This document shows, piece after piece, positions 52,816 through 61,471 of a stretch of 64,000 nucleotides of DNA. Positions within the stretch are counted from its first letter, which is position 1, and each line of letters starts with the position of its first letter. The notes beneath the pieces were generated by a model that did not search any database, was not told where the DNA came from, and saw nothing but the letters and a program-made list of their open reading frames with translations. The position numbers and the translations under genes were made by a program. The stretch comes from Streptomyces xanthochromogenes (lineage in GTDB: Bacteria; Actinomycetota; Actinomycetes; Streptomycetales; Streptomycetaceae), in contig NZ_BMUZ01000006.1 of assembly GCF_014650455.1 (NCBI RefSeq), positions 372,001 to 436,000 of the forward strand, given 5' to 3'.

Positions 52816-54018
52816 CTACCAGCGCACCGGCAGTAGTTCGGGTCCGCGCATCATCATGCCGGTGCGCCACTGGATGGCCGCCGGGTGGATGTCGAGCGCG
52901 AGGTCCGGGCAGCGGTCGAGCAGGGTACGGACCGCGATCCGGGCTTCGAGCCGGGCCAGCGGGGCGCCCAGACAGTAGTGGATGCCGTGCCCGAAGGCGA
53001 CATGTCCCCGTGCGTCGCGCCGGATGTCGAAGCGGTCGGGCTCCGCGTACCGGGCCGGGTCGCGGTCGGCGTCCGCGAGCGCCACGAGCACCAGTTGGCC
53101 ATCGCCGGGGATGAGGGTGCCGCCGATCTCGACGGGCTCCTTGGTGAAGCGGTACGTCGGCGTCTCGACCGGGCCGTCGTAGCGCAGCATCTCCTCCACC
53201 GCGTTGTCGATGAGCCCGTCGAAGTCGGCACGCAGGGCGGCCAGTTGATCCGGGTGGCTCAGCAGCGCGAGCATGCCGTTGGAGATCAGGTTGACGGTCG
53301 TCTCATGGCCCGCGACGAGCAGCAGCCAGGCCATGCCGAGGAGTTCGTCGTGCGACAGGTGGTCGCCGCCCTCCTGGTCCGCCGCGTGGATCAGCGCGCT
53401 GATCAGGTCGTCGCCGGGGCGGCTGCGCTTGCTCTCCAGGAGATCCGTCAGATACTCGTTGATCGTCTTGGCGGCGTCGAGCCGGTCTTCGAGCAGGGGC
53501 GCCGAGACGGAGATGTTGGACCAGTGCCGGAAGGTGTCCTGGTCGAGGGTGGGCACCCCGATGAGTTCGCAGATGACGGTGATCGGCAGCGGGAAGGACA
53601 GCGCCTCGACGAGGTCCGCCCGGCGGTCCGGGGCGGCCAGCATCGCGTCCACGAAGGCGTCGGTCATCTCCTGTACGCGCGGGGCGAGTTCGTCCACGCG
53701 GCGGGGGGTGAACGCGCGGGTCACCAGCTTGCGCAGCCGGGTGTGGTCCGGGGCGTCGGAGCTCAGCATGGTGATGCCGGCGGAGACCTGTTTCACGCCG
53801 AGCGCGGGCGAGGCGTTGCGCCATTGCTTGGACAGTCGCTCGTCGGCGAGCACGGCCCGGCCCGCCTCGTACCCGACCACGAGCCAGGCTTCGGCCCCCT
53901 CCGGCATCCTGATGTGGTGCACCGGTCCCCGGGCCCGCAGTCCGGCGTACACCGGGTAGGGGTCACGGGTGAAGTCCTCGCCGAGCGCGGCGAGATCGAC
54001 TATGACGTCGCTGGTCAA
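52816..54018 (-). CDS. Cytochrome P450 (copy 1 of a tandem pair)
   Basis: About 400 residues. I-helix LLLVAGHETTVNLISNG, ExxR in VEEMLRYDGPVE, haem loop FGHGIHYCLGAPLARLE near 350. The TTG at 54018 is preferred because AAGGGA lies 6 bases upstream; a GTG at 54033 would add five residues. CYP107-like bacterial P450s of this type hydroxylate macrolides and other secondary metabolites. It is closely similar to the next gene and needs outside redox partners. Confidence 0.93.
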   Translation of the reverse strand: MTSDVIVDLAALGEDFTRDPYPVYAGLRARGPVHHIRMPEGAEAWLVVGYEAGRAVLADERLSKQWRNASPALGVKQVSAGITMLSSDAPDHTRLRKLVTRAFTPRRVDELAPRVQEMTDAFVDAMLAAPDRRADLVEALSFPLPITVICELIGVPTLDQDTFRHWSNISVSAPLLEDRLDAAKTINEYLTDLLESKRSRPGDDLISALIHAADQEGGDHLSHDELLGMAWLLLVAGHETTVNLISNGMLALLSHPDQLAALRADFDGLIDNAVEEMLRYDGPVETPTYRFTKEPVEIGGTLIPGDGQLVLVALADADRDPARYAEPDRFDIRRDARGHVAFGHGIHYCLGAPLARLEARIAVRTLLDRCPDLALDIHPAAIQWRTGMMMRGPELLPVRW

Positions 54019-54158
54019 CGCGTGTCCCTTCACGAGGGGCGGGCGGATCCGGCGGACCCTGGGGTACCCCGACTGCTCAGTAGCCTATTCCCCAACCCGC
54101 CCCGGTCCGCTGTGCCGTTGCGCGCCTGGGCAGCGGACGAGGACGGAACCGGAAGGAT

Positions 54159-55346
54159 CTACCAACGCACCGGCAGATGCCGTACGCCCCGGATGAGCAT
54201 GCCCGGGAGCCACTGCAACTCATCCGTCCGCACGTCGAGTCGCAGGTCGGGGGCACGCTCCAGGAGGGTGCGGACGGCGATGCGGCCCTCCATGCGGGCG
54301 AGCGGGGCGCCCAGACAGAAGTGGATGCCGTGGCCGAAGGCGAGGTGGCTCTGCGGCGACCGGCGGATGTCGAAGCGGTCCGGGTCGTGGTGGCGCTGCG
54401 GGTCGCGGCCGGCCGAGGCGAGCGCGACCAGGACGGACGCGCCGGCCGGAATGAGAGCGTCACCGATCTGGACGGCCTCGCGGGCGAAGCGGTACGTGGC
54501 GGTCTCGACCGGGCCGTCATAGCGCAGCATCTCCTCGACGGCGCCGTCGATCAGGCCGTCGAAGTCGGCGCGCAGGGCGTCCAGTTGGTCCGGGTTGCTC
54601 AAGAGCGCGCGTACACCGTTGGAGATGAGGTTGACCGTCGTCTCGTGGCCCGCGACGAGCAACAGGAAGGCCATGCCGATGAGTTCGTCCTGCGAAAGCT
54701 GGTCGCCGTCCTCGTGCCGGGCGCGGATCAGGGCACTCAGGAGGTCGTCGGCGGGGCCGGAGCAGCGCTTGTCCTCGATCAGCTCCGCGAGGTACTCGCC
54801 GATCTTGCCGACGGCCTCGGGGCCCTCGTCGCCCGAGAGCGGCGCGACGGCCTGGTTGGACAGCGTACGGAAGGCCTCGCGGTCGAGGTCCGGCACGCCG
54901 ATGAGCTCGCTGATGACGGTCATGGGAAGCGGGAAGGCGAGCGCATCGATCAGGTCGGCGGCGCGTCCGGGCGCGGCCAGCATGGTGTCGAGCAGACCGT
55001 CCGTGATCTCCTGGACGCGCGGGCGGAGCGCCTCGACGCGGCGCGGGGTGAACTCGCGCGCGACCAGCTTGCGCAGCCGGGTGTGCTGCGGCGGGTCGGT
55101 CTCCAGCATGTTGAGGCTGGCGGGCAGCTCGGCATAGCCCGTCTCGGCCAGCGGCCGCCAGTCCTTGGCGAGCCTGGGATCGGCGAGCGCGGCCCGCGCC
55201 GCCTCGTGGCCAACGATCAGCCAGACCTCGTCGCCCGTCGGCGTACGCACCTGATGGGCGGGGCCCGCGGCGCGCAGCTCGGCGTACATCGCGTAGGGGT
55301 CGGCGTTGAATTCCGCCACGTACTCGCTGAGATCGACCACCGTCAT
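54159..55346 (-). CDS. Cytochrome P450 (copy 2 of a tandem pair)
   Basis: 395 residues, same motifs as copy 1: LLLVAGHETTVNLISNGV, EEMLRYDGPVETATYRF and FGHGIHFCLGAPLARME. The two proteins share long identical runs around the I-helix and the meander, so they arose by duplication. The ATG at 55346 follows GGAGGG. It lies 26 bp after the response regulator stop and may be under that two-component system (inference). Confidence 0.93.
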   Translation of the reverse strand: MTVVDLSEYVAEFNADPYAMYAELRAAGPAHQVRTPTGDEVWLIVGHEAARAALADPRLAKDWRPLAETGYAELPASLNMLETDPPQHTRLRKLVAREFTPRRVEALRPRVQEITDGLLDTMLAAPGRAADLIDALAFPLPMTVISELIGVPDLDREAFRTLSNQAVAPLSGDEGPEAVGKIGEYLAELIEDKRCSGPADDLLSALIRARHEDGDQLSQDELIGMAFLLLVAGHETTVNLISNGVRALLSNPDQLDALRADFDGLIDGAVEEMLRYDGPVETATYRFAREAVQIGDALIPAGASVLVALASAGRDPQRHHDPDRFDIRRSPQSHLAFGHGIHFCLGAPLARMEGRIAVRTLLERAPDLRLDVRTDELQWLPGMLIRGVRHLPVRW

Positions 55347-55372
55347 GGTCCCGCCCTCCGTTCGGTTGCCGT

Positions 55373-56056
55373 TCAGCCTACGTCTGTGTCCGGGCCGTCG
55401 AGCAGCCCGGCATCGTGCACCAACAGGGCGATCTGCACACGGTTGTTGAGGCCGAGCTTGGCCAGGACACGCGAGACGTGGGTCTTCACGGTGGGCACAC
55501 TCAGATAGAGCCGCGCGGAGATCTCGGCGTTGGAGTGGCCGCGCCCCACGGCCACGGCGACCTCGCGTTCGCGGTCGGCGAGCAGGGCGATCCGCTCGCG
55601 GGCGCGGGCCGCCCGGTCGCCGGGCGCGGCCGTGCCGCCCGACACCTGGGTCATCAACTGCCGCATGACGGCCGGGGAGAGGACCGGATCGCCGTGCGCG
55701 ACGCGGCGTACGGCGTCGACGATCTCTACGGGCGGGGTGTCCTTGAGGACGAATCCGGCGGCTCCGGCGCGCAGCGCGCGCAGCACCTGTTCGTCGGCGT
55801 GGAAGGTGGTCAGGACGATCACCTCGGGGGCGTCGGGCCGGGCGCGCAGCGTCTCGGTCGCGCTGAGGCCGTCGACGCGCGGCATGCGGATGTCCATGAG
55901 CACGACGTCCGGGCGCAGTTCCAGGGCGAGTTCGCCGACGCCGTGGCCGTCGGCCGCCTCGCCGACGATCTCGATGTCCTCGGCGCCGCCGAGCATGAAG
56001 GTGAGCCCCGCGCGGACCAGGGGGTCGTCGTCGACGATGAGCAGGCGGATGGTCAT
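55373..56056 (-). CDS. NarL/LuxR-family response regulator
   Basis: 227 residues: receiver with IVDDDP, Asp in VLMDIRMPRVDG (about 54), Thr in VIVLTTFH and Lys in VLKDTPP; then a LuxR helix-turn-helix, ALLADREREVAVAVGRGHSNAEISARLYLS onward. It pairs with the kinase that overlaps its start as ATGA. A linker of about 15 residues (QVSGGTAAPGDRAARA) joins the domains. Confidence 0.94.
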   Translation of the reverse strand: MTIRLLIVDDDPLVRAGLTFMLGGAEDIEIVGEAADGHGVGELALELRPDVVLMDIRMPRVDGLSATETLRARPDAPEVIVLTTFHADEQVLRALRAGAAGFVLKDTPPVEIVDAVRRVAHGDPVLSPAVMRQLMTQVSGGTAAPGDRAARARERIALLADREREVAVAVGRGHSNAEISARLYLSVPTVKTHVSRVLAKLGLNNRVQIALLVHDAGLLDGPDTDVG

Positions 56057-57276
56057 GAGGGCCACGGTAGCCAGGCCACCACCGCGAAGGAGCCGTCGGA
56101 CCCGCGCCCGTGGTCGAGCCGGCCGCCGGCCAGGGTGGCGCGTTCGGTGAGGCCGATGAGCCCCTGCCCCGAGCCGGGGACCTCCGGGACCGGGCCCGGG
56201 GGTGGCGGGTTGCGGACCTCGACGGTGAGCCCTTCGCCGGGGCGGCCGGTGACGGTGACGGTGACCTCGGCGCCGGGGGCGTGCTTGCGCGCGTTGGTGA
56301 GGGCCTCCTGCGCGATGCGGTAGGCATTGCGCCCGGTGGCGGCGGGTACTCCGGAGGCGTCCGGAATCCGGCTGTCGAGGGCGACCTTCATCCCCGCCTC
56401 ACGGGACTCGGCGACGAGCGCGTCGAGGGTGGCGAGGGTGGGCTGGGGCCGGTCGTCGGCGCCCTCGCCGGGGCTGCGCAGCACGCCGATGATCTGCCGC
56501 AGGTCCTGGAGCGCCTCGTGCGCGCTGTCCCGGATGACCCCGGCCGCACGGGCCACCTGGGCGGGCGGGGCGTCGGGCCGGAATTCGAGGGCGCCGGCGT
56601 GCACCGAGAGCAGGGTGAGCCGGTGGGCGAGCACGTCGTGCATCTCGCGGGCGATGGCCTCACGGGCGAGGCGCTGCGCGTTCTCGGCCCGCAGCGCGGC
56701 CTCGGCCTCGGCGCGGGCGGCCCGTTCGCGCAGCGCGACGACGAGCTGGCGCCGGGAGCGCACGAGCATGCCCCAGCCGGTGGCGAGCAGGATGAGCACG
56801 GTGCCCACGACGGCGTTGGTGAGCAGGCTGGTGGTCGGGTCGGGTCGGAGCACGGGCTGGAAGACCGAGCTGACGACGGCGGCGGCGCCCACCGCGAGCA
56901 CGGCGGGCTTGAACGGCCGGTGCACGGCGAGGCTGAACAGGGCGACCAGGAACGCCCCCGAGGCGACGGGTGCGACCAGCGACACCGCGGTGAGCGCCAG
57001 CGCGAGCCCGACGGGCCAGCGCCTGCGCAGCCACACCGCGCAGCAGGCCGCGGCGCCCACCAGCTGGTCGAGGACCATCACGGTGTCGGAGTAGCCGGGG
57101 CTCTTGCCGAGGGTGTCGGCCGTGATCATGCCGATCAGGGCGGCGGCGAGGAAGGCGCAGATGTCGACGGCCCAGTCCCGCACGGTGCGCCTGGGCCGGG
57201 CCCGGTCGCCGGGCAGCTCGGGATCGGCCACCGCCGAGGGCAGCAGCCAGCGGAACTCGGGTCCGGCTCGTGTCAT
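56053..57276 (-). CDS. NarL-type sensor histidine kinase
   Basis: 407 residues with five or six N-terminal membrane helices, a short coiled-coil, the H-box REMHDVLAHRLTLLSVHAGAL (HisKA_3) and an ATPase domain with IAQEALTNARKHAPGAEV and GSGQGLIGLTERA. No large external sensor, so it probably senses within the membrane. A TAACTT -10 box lies 7 bases before the ATG, suggesting leaderless expression, and a dyad at 57334-57360 lies upstream. Confidence 0.93.
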   Translation of the reverse strand: MTRAGPEFRWLLPSAVADPELPGDRARPRRTVRDWAVDICAFLAAALIGMITADTLGKSPGYSDTVMVLDQLVGAAACCAVWLRRRWPVGLALALTAVSLVAPVASGAFLVALFSLAVHRPFKPAVLAVGAAAVVSSVFQPVLRPDPTTSLLTNAVVGTVLILLATGWGMLVRSRRQLVVALRERAARAEAEAALRAENAQRLAREAIAREMHDVLAHRLTLLSVHAGALEFRPDAPPAQVARAAGVIRDSAHEALQDLRQIIGVLRSPGEGADDRPQPTLATLDALVAESREAGMKVALDSRIPDASGVPAATGRNAYRIAQEALTNARKHAPGAEVTVTVTGRPGEGLTVEVRNPPPPGPVPEVPGSGQGLIGLTERATLAGGRLDHGRGSDGSFAVVAWLPWPS

Positions 57277-57283
57277 GTCGGCA

Positions 57284-57289
57284 AAGTTA
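57284..57289 (-). promoter_or_regulatory. -10 box TAACTT, candidate leaderless promoter of the kinase
   Basis: On the minus strand TAACTT lies 7 bases before the ATG at 57276; no ribosome-binding site. Confidence 0.5.
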
Positions 57290-57333
57290 CGCAGCCCCGC
57301 GGCCCGGCGGCGCTCTGTGGGGGCGGGTCGCTA

Positions 57334-57360
57334 CCAAAGTCGCGGGGCCCGAGACTTTGG
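57334..57360. promoter_or_regulatory. Dyad CCAAAGTC-N11-GACTTTGG, probable response-regulator site
   Basis: A perfect 8-bp inverted repeat centred about 58 bp upstream of the putative -10 box of the kinase gene, and 63 bp before the divergent small gene. LuxR-type regulators bind such dyads, so autoregulation is likely (inference). Confidence 0.65.
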
Positions 57361-57422
57361 ACGCGGACGCGGTGTGCCGACGGCCGACGCGCCGTGGCGG
57401 GCGGTCCGTGCAGGCTCGGGGC

Positions 57423-57629
57423 ATGAGGAAATTCCTGGAGACCGCCGGATTCCTGCTCCTGGTCCAGGGCATCGGCGGACTGGTGCACGAGTGGACCGGG
57501 TGGTTCGGTCTGTGGACGGTGGTGCACCGCCCCGACGCGCTGCAGGGCCACGAGGTGTTCGCGAGCATCGTGCTGGCGGTGGCGGGCGTGGCGGTGCTCA
57601 TCGCGTCGGAGCGGGTGGGACAGAGGTAG
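57423..57629 (+). CDS. Small membrane protein
   Basis: 68 residues with two hydrophobic segments (FLLLVQGIGGLVHEW and IVLAVAGVAVLIA). The start MRKFLETAGFLLL is familiar from other Streptomyces genomes, where it is annotated as hypothetical. It diverges from the sensor kinase, shares the dyad-containing gap and could be a target or partner of that system (inference). Confidence 0.7.
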   Translation: MRKFLETAGFLLLVQGIGGLVHEWTGWFGLWTVVHRPDALQGHEVFASIVLAVAGVAVLIASERVGQR

Positions 57630-57738
57630 CCTGCCGCGTGATCCGTGTGCGGCCCGGCGTCCCCGGCCGGTGCACGGGAACGGTCGCCGTACCGGTACGC
57701 GATCGGCCCGGGAAGGGCCGTCCGTTCCCGGGGCGGAC

Positions 57739-58365
57739 TCACCCGTCGAGGTCGTAACTCCCGTACTGGGGACGGCCGGTGGGCCGGTAGCTGTTGACAC
57801 AGACGCCGCTGGAGGTGGTGCGGGTGTCGGCGAGCGCGAACGAGGTCGGGGCGACGCCTTCGGCGAACAGGCGGCGGCCCTCGCCGAGCACGACCGGGTA
57901 GGTCCACAGGCGGTACTCGTCGATGAGGCCGTGCGCCATCAGGAACCGGCCGAGGGTGCCGCTGCCGTGGACCTGGAGCTCCCCGCCCGGCCGCTCCTTG
58001 AGCACCTGGATCTCCGCGACGATGTCGGCGTCGGCGCCCCCGATGACGGTGGTGTGCTGCCACTCGGGGTTCTTGAGGGTGTGGGAGACGACGTACTTGG
58101 GGAGCCCGTTGAGGGGGGCCGCGACCGGATGGTCCGGGTCGGTGACGCGGGGCCAGTACGCCGCGAAGATGTCGTAGGTGCGCCGCCCGAGCAGGAAGGC
58201 GTCGGCGCCGGCGAACCACTCGGTGACGTACCGGCCCGCCTCCTCGTCGTCGAACGGAACCTGCCAGCCCCCGTGCGGGAAGCCGCCGCCGGGGTCCTCC
58301 TCGGGGCCGCCGGGAGCCTGGACCACGCCGTCGAGGGTGATGAAGGTGGTGAAGGTGAGCTGCAT
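57739..58365 (-). CDS. Dihydrofolate-reductase-family (RibD C-terminal) protein
   Basis: 208 residues with the RibD-C/DHFR fold: FITLDGVVQAPGG near the N terminus, FLLGRRTYDIFAAYWP near 57, and GSGTLGRFLMAHGLIDEYRLWTYPVVLGEGRRLF near 135, the NADPH-binding part. It reduces an unknown substrate with NADPH; members of this group are not true folate enzymes. GGAAGG precedes the ATG. Confidence 0.85.
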   Translation of the reverse strand: MQLTFTTFITLDGVVQAPGGPEEDPGGGFPHGGWQVPFDDEEAGRYVTEWFAGADAFLLGRRTYDIFAAYWPRVTDPDHPVAAPLNGLPKYVVSHTLKNPEWQHTTVIGGADADIVAEIQVLKERPGGELQVHGSGTLGRFLMAHGLIDEYRLWTYPVVLGEGRRLFAEGVAPTSFALADTRTTSSGVCVNSYRPTGRPQYGSYDLDG

Positions 58366-58533
58366 GGCCCGAGCCTTCCGCAGTGCCGCCCGCGCGCGGT
58401 CGTGCCGCGCCGGTCCCGGGCCCGGGTTCCCGGCTGCCGGAGGCGTCCCAGGTGACCGACGCGGAGCCGTCGGCCGACGGAGGCTGCGCGGACCGACCTC
58501 CCTGGGGCTCAGCCCCGGGCAGGGGAGGACAAA

Positions 58534-58579
58534 CGACGCGAGACACCCCGGTGCTGTCGGGTCGGGGTGCCTCGCGTCG
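58534..58579. terminator. Second hairpin terminator after allantoicase
   Basis: Two 17-base arms (58534-58550 and 58563-58579) pair with one mismatch around a 12-base loop. Confidence 0.75.
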
Positions 58580-58642
58580 GCGGGCGGGTGTCGTGCCGCC
58601 CTGCTCAGGGGGAACCGGGAGGCAACCGCCCCCGGTTCAGGG

Positions 58643-58669
58643 GGAATCGGGGGCCGGGCCCCCGATTCC
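58643..58669. terminator. Hairpin directly after allantoicase
   Basis: GGAATCGGGGGCC and GGCCCCCGATTCC pair perfectly and lie 5 bp past the stop codon. Together with the hairpin at 58534-58579 it forms a double terminator. Confidence 0.8.
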
Positions 58670-58674
58670 GGGGA

Positions 58675-59790
58675 TCAGCCGCCCAGTTCCTGGTGGCGGG
58701 CGATCAGACGGGACGCGCCTTCGGGCGTCAGCGAGCCGAAGAGGCGCAGGCGGGAGATGCCGCCGTCGGGGAAGATGTCGATCCGGACGTGCGTGCCGAC
58801 GGCCGGCGCGTCCAGCAGGAAGCGGTGGTTCGTGTCGGGCTGCAGCCGCGTACGGGGCAGCACCTCCACCCACTCCCCCGACTCCCCGTCGCGGATGGAG
58901 AGCGCCGCCCAGCCCGCCGAGTTGCCCTTCAGGTACGCCGTGTCGATCTCGACCGCGCGCACCTCGGACTGGGCCGCGAGCCGGTAGCGGATCCAGTCGT
59001 TGCCCTTGTCCCGGCGGCGCCGGGTCTCCCAGCCGTCATCCATCTTGCGGGAGCGGCCCGGCTGGATGGTGTTCGTGGCGGGCGAGTAGAAGCGGTCGGA
59101 CGCGTCCTCGACCTGGCCGCCGTTCTCCAGCGCCGCGAGGTCGAGCGTGCCGAGCGCGGCCACCCAGCGCGGGTCGGGCGCGACCTCGCCGTAGACGCGC
59201 AGCCGGGCCACACCGCCGTCGGGGTGCTGGTTGAGCCGCAGGTGGGTGAAGCGCTGCTCCACGTCCACCGCGAAGCCGTTGGCCGCGTGGCCGCCAACTG
59301 CCGTACGGGGTACGAGCGTTGTCCACTTCACGTCCGGGGCGAGCAGCTCCTCGGGCGACGGGGAGCCGGGCACGGAGGCGGCCTCGACGGAGACGGCCTG
59401 CGGGTAGTTGCCGCGGAAGTGGGCGGTGTCGACGACGATGCCGCGCACCACGCCGGGCGCGCCCAGGCGGATCAGCGCCCAGTCGTGGTCCTCGTCGGTG
59501 GGGTGCGGCCGGCTGGCCGAGACGCCGCGGCGGCGCCGGGTCTCCCAGCCGTCCATGATCTTGCCCTTGTGCCCGAAGTGCTCCGGGTCGAACTCGGCGG
59601 CCTCGGGCTTGAGCAGGTTCTCGCGCTCGGCGAAGAACTCGTCGTTCGCGGCGATCACGCCCGCGCCGAGGCGCCGGTCGGCGAGGTCGACGTACTGGGT
59701 GAAGGAGAAGTCCGCGCTGCGGTAGTCCGCGTACGGGTCGCCGCCGCCGTAGGGGCTGGCGTCACCGGTGAAGGAGGGAAGGGTGCTCAC
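58675..59790 (-). CDS. alc: Allantoicase
   Basis: Hydrolyses allantoate to ureidoglycolate and urea. 371 residues form two repeated jelly-roll halves, each with the same signature: KIMDGWETRRRR followed by DHDWALIRLG in the first half, and KMDDGWETRRRR followed by GNDWIRYRL in the second. The GTG at 59790 lies just after the allantoinase stop, with AAGGAAC upstream inside that gene's end. The two enzymes form one operon for purine-nitrogen recovery; no ureidoglycolate lyase is visible here. Confidence 0.94.
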   Translation of the reverse strand: MSTLPSFTGDASPYGGGDPYADYRSADFSFTQYVDLADRRLGAGVIAANDEFFAERENLLKPEAAEFDPEHFGHKGKIMDGWETRRRRGVSASRPHPTDEDHDWALIRLGAPGVVRGIVVDTAHFRGNYPQAVSVEAASVPGSPSPEELLAPDVKWTTLVPRTAVGGHAANGFAVDVEQRFTHLRLNQHPDGGVARLRVYGEVAPDPRWVAALGTLDLAALENGGQVEDASDRFYSPATNTIQPGRSRKMDDGWETRRRRDKGNDWIRYRLAAQSEVRAVEIDTAYLKGNSAGWAALSIRDGESGEWVEVLPRTRLQPDTNHRFLLDAPAVGTHVRIDIFPDGGISRLRLFGSLTPEGASRLIARHQELGG

Positions 59791-59794
59791 GGTG

Positions 59795-61132
59795 TCAGTT
59801 GTTCCTTTCGAGCAGGCGGCCGGTGGGCTCGGCGATGACGCCGTGGTGCTGGATGCGCTCACCGCGCAGCCACGTCGACTTGACGACGCCGTGCAGTGTC
59901 TTGCCCGCGTAGGCGGTGACGCGGTTGCGGTGCTGGAGTTCGGCCGGGTCCACGGTGAAGGTCTCGTCCGGGGCGAGCACCGCGAAGTCGGCGTCTCGCC
60001 CGGCCTCGATGGCGCCCTTCTGGGTCAGCCCGACGAGGTTCGCGGTCGCGCTCGACATCCAGCGGACCACGTCCTCCAGGCCGTACCCGCGCTTGCGGGC
60101 CTCGGTCCAGATCGCGGGGAGGCTGAGCTGGAGGCCCGAGATGCCGCCCCAGGCCGTGGCGAAGTCGTCGGTCTTCAGGTCGGCGGTGGACGGCGAGTGG
60201 TCGGTGACGATGCAGTCGATGGTGCCGTCGGCCAGCGCGTCCCACAGCAGGTCGCGGTTGGCGTCCTCGCGGATCGGCGGGCAGCACTTGAACTCACTTG
60301 CCCCGTCCGGGACTTCCTCGGCGGTCAGGGTGAGGTAGTGCGGGCAGGTCTCGACCGTGAGCCGGACGCCCTCGCGCTTGGCGGCGGCGATCAGCGGCAG
60401 CGCGTCGGACGACGACAGGTGCAGCACGTGCACCCGGGCGCCGATCCGCTTGGCCGCGGCGATCAGGCCCTCGATCGCGGTGTTCTCCGAGACGCGCGGC
60501 CGGGACGCCAGGTAGTCGGCGTACTTGGGTCCGGTCAGGTGCGGGGCGGCATCCAGCTCGTGCGGGTCCTCGGCGTGGATGATCATCAGGCCGTCGAACC
60601 CGGCGATCTCGGCGAGCGACTGCGCGAGCTGCTCCTGGTTCAGCTCGGGGAACTCCTCGACGCCGGACGGCGACAGGAACGCCTTGAAGCCGAAGACCCC
60701 GGCCTCGTGCAGCGGCTTCAGGTCCTTGACGTTGTCGGGCAGCGCGCCGCCCCAGAAGCCGGTGTCGATGTGCGCCTTGCTCGCCGCGACCTCCTGCTTG
60801 ACCCGCAGGTTCTCGACCGTGGTGGTCGGCGGCAGCGAGTTGAGCGGCATGTCGACGATGGTGGTGATGCCCCCGGCGGCCGCCGCGCGGGTGGCCGTCC
60901 AGAAGCCCTCCCACTCGGTGCGGCCCGGGTCGTTCACATGGACGTGGGTGTCGACGATGCCGGGCAGCAGCACGTCGTCACCGAAGTCCTCCAGGCGCGC
61001 GCCGGCCGGGACCTCGGCCTCGTACGGCAGTACGTCCGCGATCTTCCCGTCGGCGACGGCGACCGTCGCCGGACGCGTCCCCTCGGGGGTGATGACGCGC
61101 GTCGAGCGCAGTACCAGGTTGACGTCGGACAC
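59795..61132 (-). CDS. allB: Allantoinase
   Basis: Opens the allantoin ring to allantoate. About 445 residues of amidohydrolase fold: metal pair in DTHVHVNDPGRTEWEG near 58, the lysine carbamylated in GFKAFLSPSGVEE, and HAEDP, HVLHLSSSDAL, DCIVTDHSPS. The GTG at 61132 (MSDVNLV-like start) is preferred to GTG at 61144. It is the first gene of the operon and is divergent from the IclR gene. Confidence 0.94.
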   Translation of the reverse strand: MSDVNLVLRSTRVITPEGTRPATVAVADGKIADVLPYEAEVPAGARLEDFGDDVLLPGIVDTHVHVNDPGRTEWEGFWTATRAAAAGGITTIVDMPLNSLPPTTTVENLRVKQEVAASKAHIDTGFWGGALPDNVKDLKPLHEAGVFGFKAFLSPSGVEEFPELNQEQLAQSLAEIAGFDGLMIIHAEDPHELDAAPHLTGPKYADYLASRPRVSENTAIEGLIAAAKRIGARVHVLHLSSSDALPLIAAAKREGVRLTVETCPHYLTLTAEEVPDGASEFKCCPPIREDANRDLLWDALADGTIDCIVTDHSPSTADLKTDDFATAWGGISGLQLSLPAIWTEARKRGYGLEDVVRWMSSATANLVGLTQKGAIEAGRDADFAVLAPDETFTVDPAELQHRNRVTAYAGKTLHGVVKSTWLRGERIQHHGVIAEPTGRLLERNN

Positions 61133-61160
61133 CCGAGCCCTCACTTCCCAGACTTCCCAG

Positions 61161-61191
61161 CGGAATCTTTCCGTGCTCCGGAACTTTTCCG
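61161..61191. promoter_or_regulatory. Two tandem CGGAA-N3-TTCCG dyads upstream of allantoinase
   Basis: CGGAATCTTTCCG (61161-61173) and CGGAACTTTTCCG (61179-61191) repeat with an 18-bp period; a third partial unit starts at 61197. Paired dyads on one face of the helix suit cooperative binding by the adjacent IclR protein (inference). Confidence 0.6.
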
Positions 61192-61201
61192 TACACCGGA
61201 A

Positions 61202-61218
61202 TTCAACGATCTGTTGAA
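61202..61218. promoter_or_regulatory. 17-bp palindrome TTCAAC-N5-GTTGAA upstream of allantoinase
   Basis: Sixteen of 17 bases match the palindrome at 20748-20764. It lies 70 bp before the allantoinase start. A common repressor is the simplest explanation. Confidence 0.55.
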
Positions 61219-61471
61219 GGAGTTTGCGCGCTGCCGGACGAAGCCGTCAAGGGTGGCCGAGGCGTGACGGCCGACACGGACGCGAGTCTTGGAGGTTTCC
61301 ACAGAATGGAATTAGAATTTCGCCAAGCAGAATGTAGTTATCACCACGGGGCGCTGCCGACGAACGGACAAACCGCCTCTGACCGGCAGGGACACCTGAC
61401 CTGTCCAGGGTAGGACGGACAACCGCCCGATAGGCTGCTCCTTCGCCTGCCAGTACCGAAAGGAACGCGCC

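Larger units (their letters stand above)
58366..58674. other. 309-bp gap holding the two terminators of the allantoin operon
   Basis: Between the DHFR-like start and the allantoicase stop. It holds two strong hairpins (58534-58579 and 58643-58669) and a GC-rich stretch with no open frame of convincing codon use. Confidence 0.6.
61133..61471. other. 339-bp divergent control region of the allantoin genes
   Basis: Holds, from left to right, two CGGAA-N3-TTCCG dyads (61161-61191), the 17-bp palindrome (61202-61218), an AT-rich island (about 61300-61345, with GGAATTAGAATTTC), and a TAGGCT hexamer at 61431 that may be the -10 box of the IclR gene. There is no coding frame. Confidence 0.65.
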
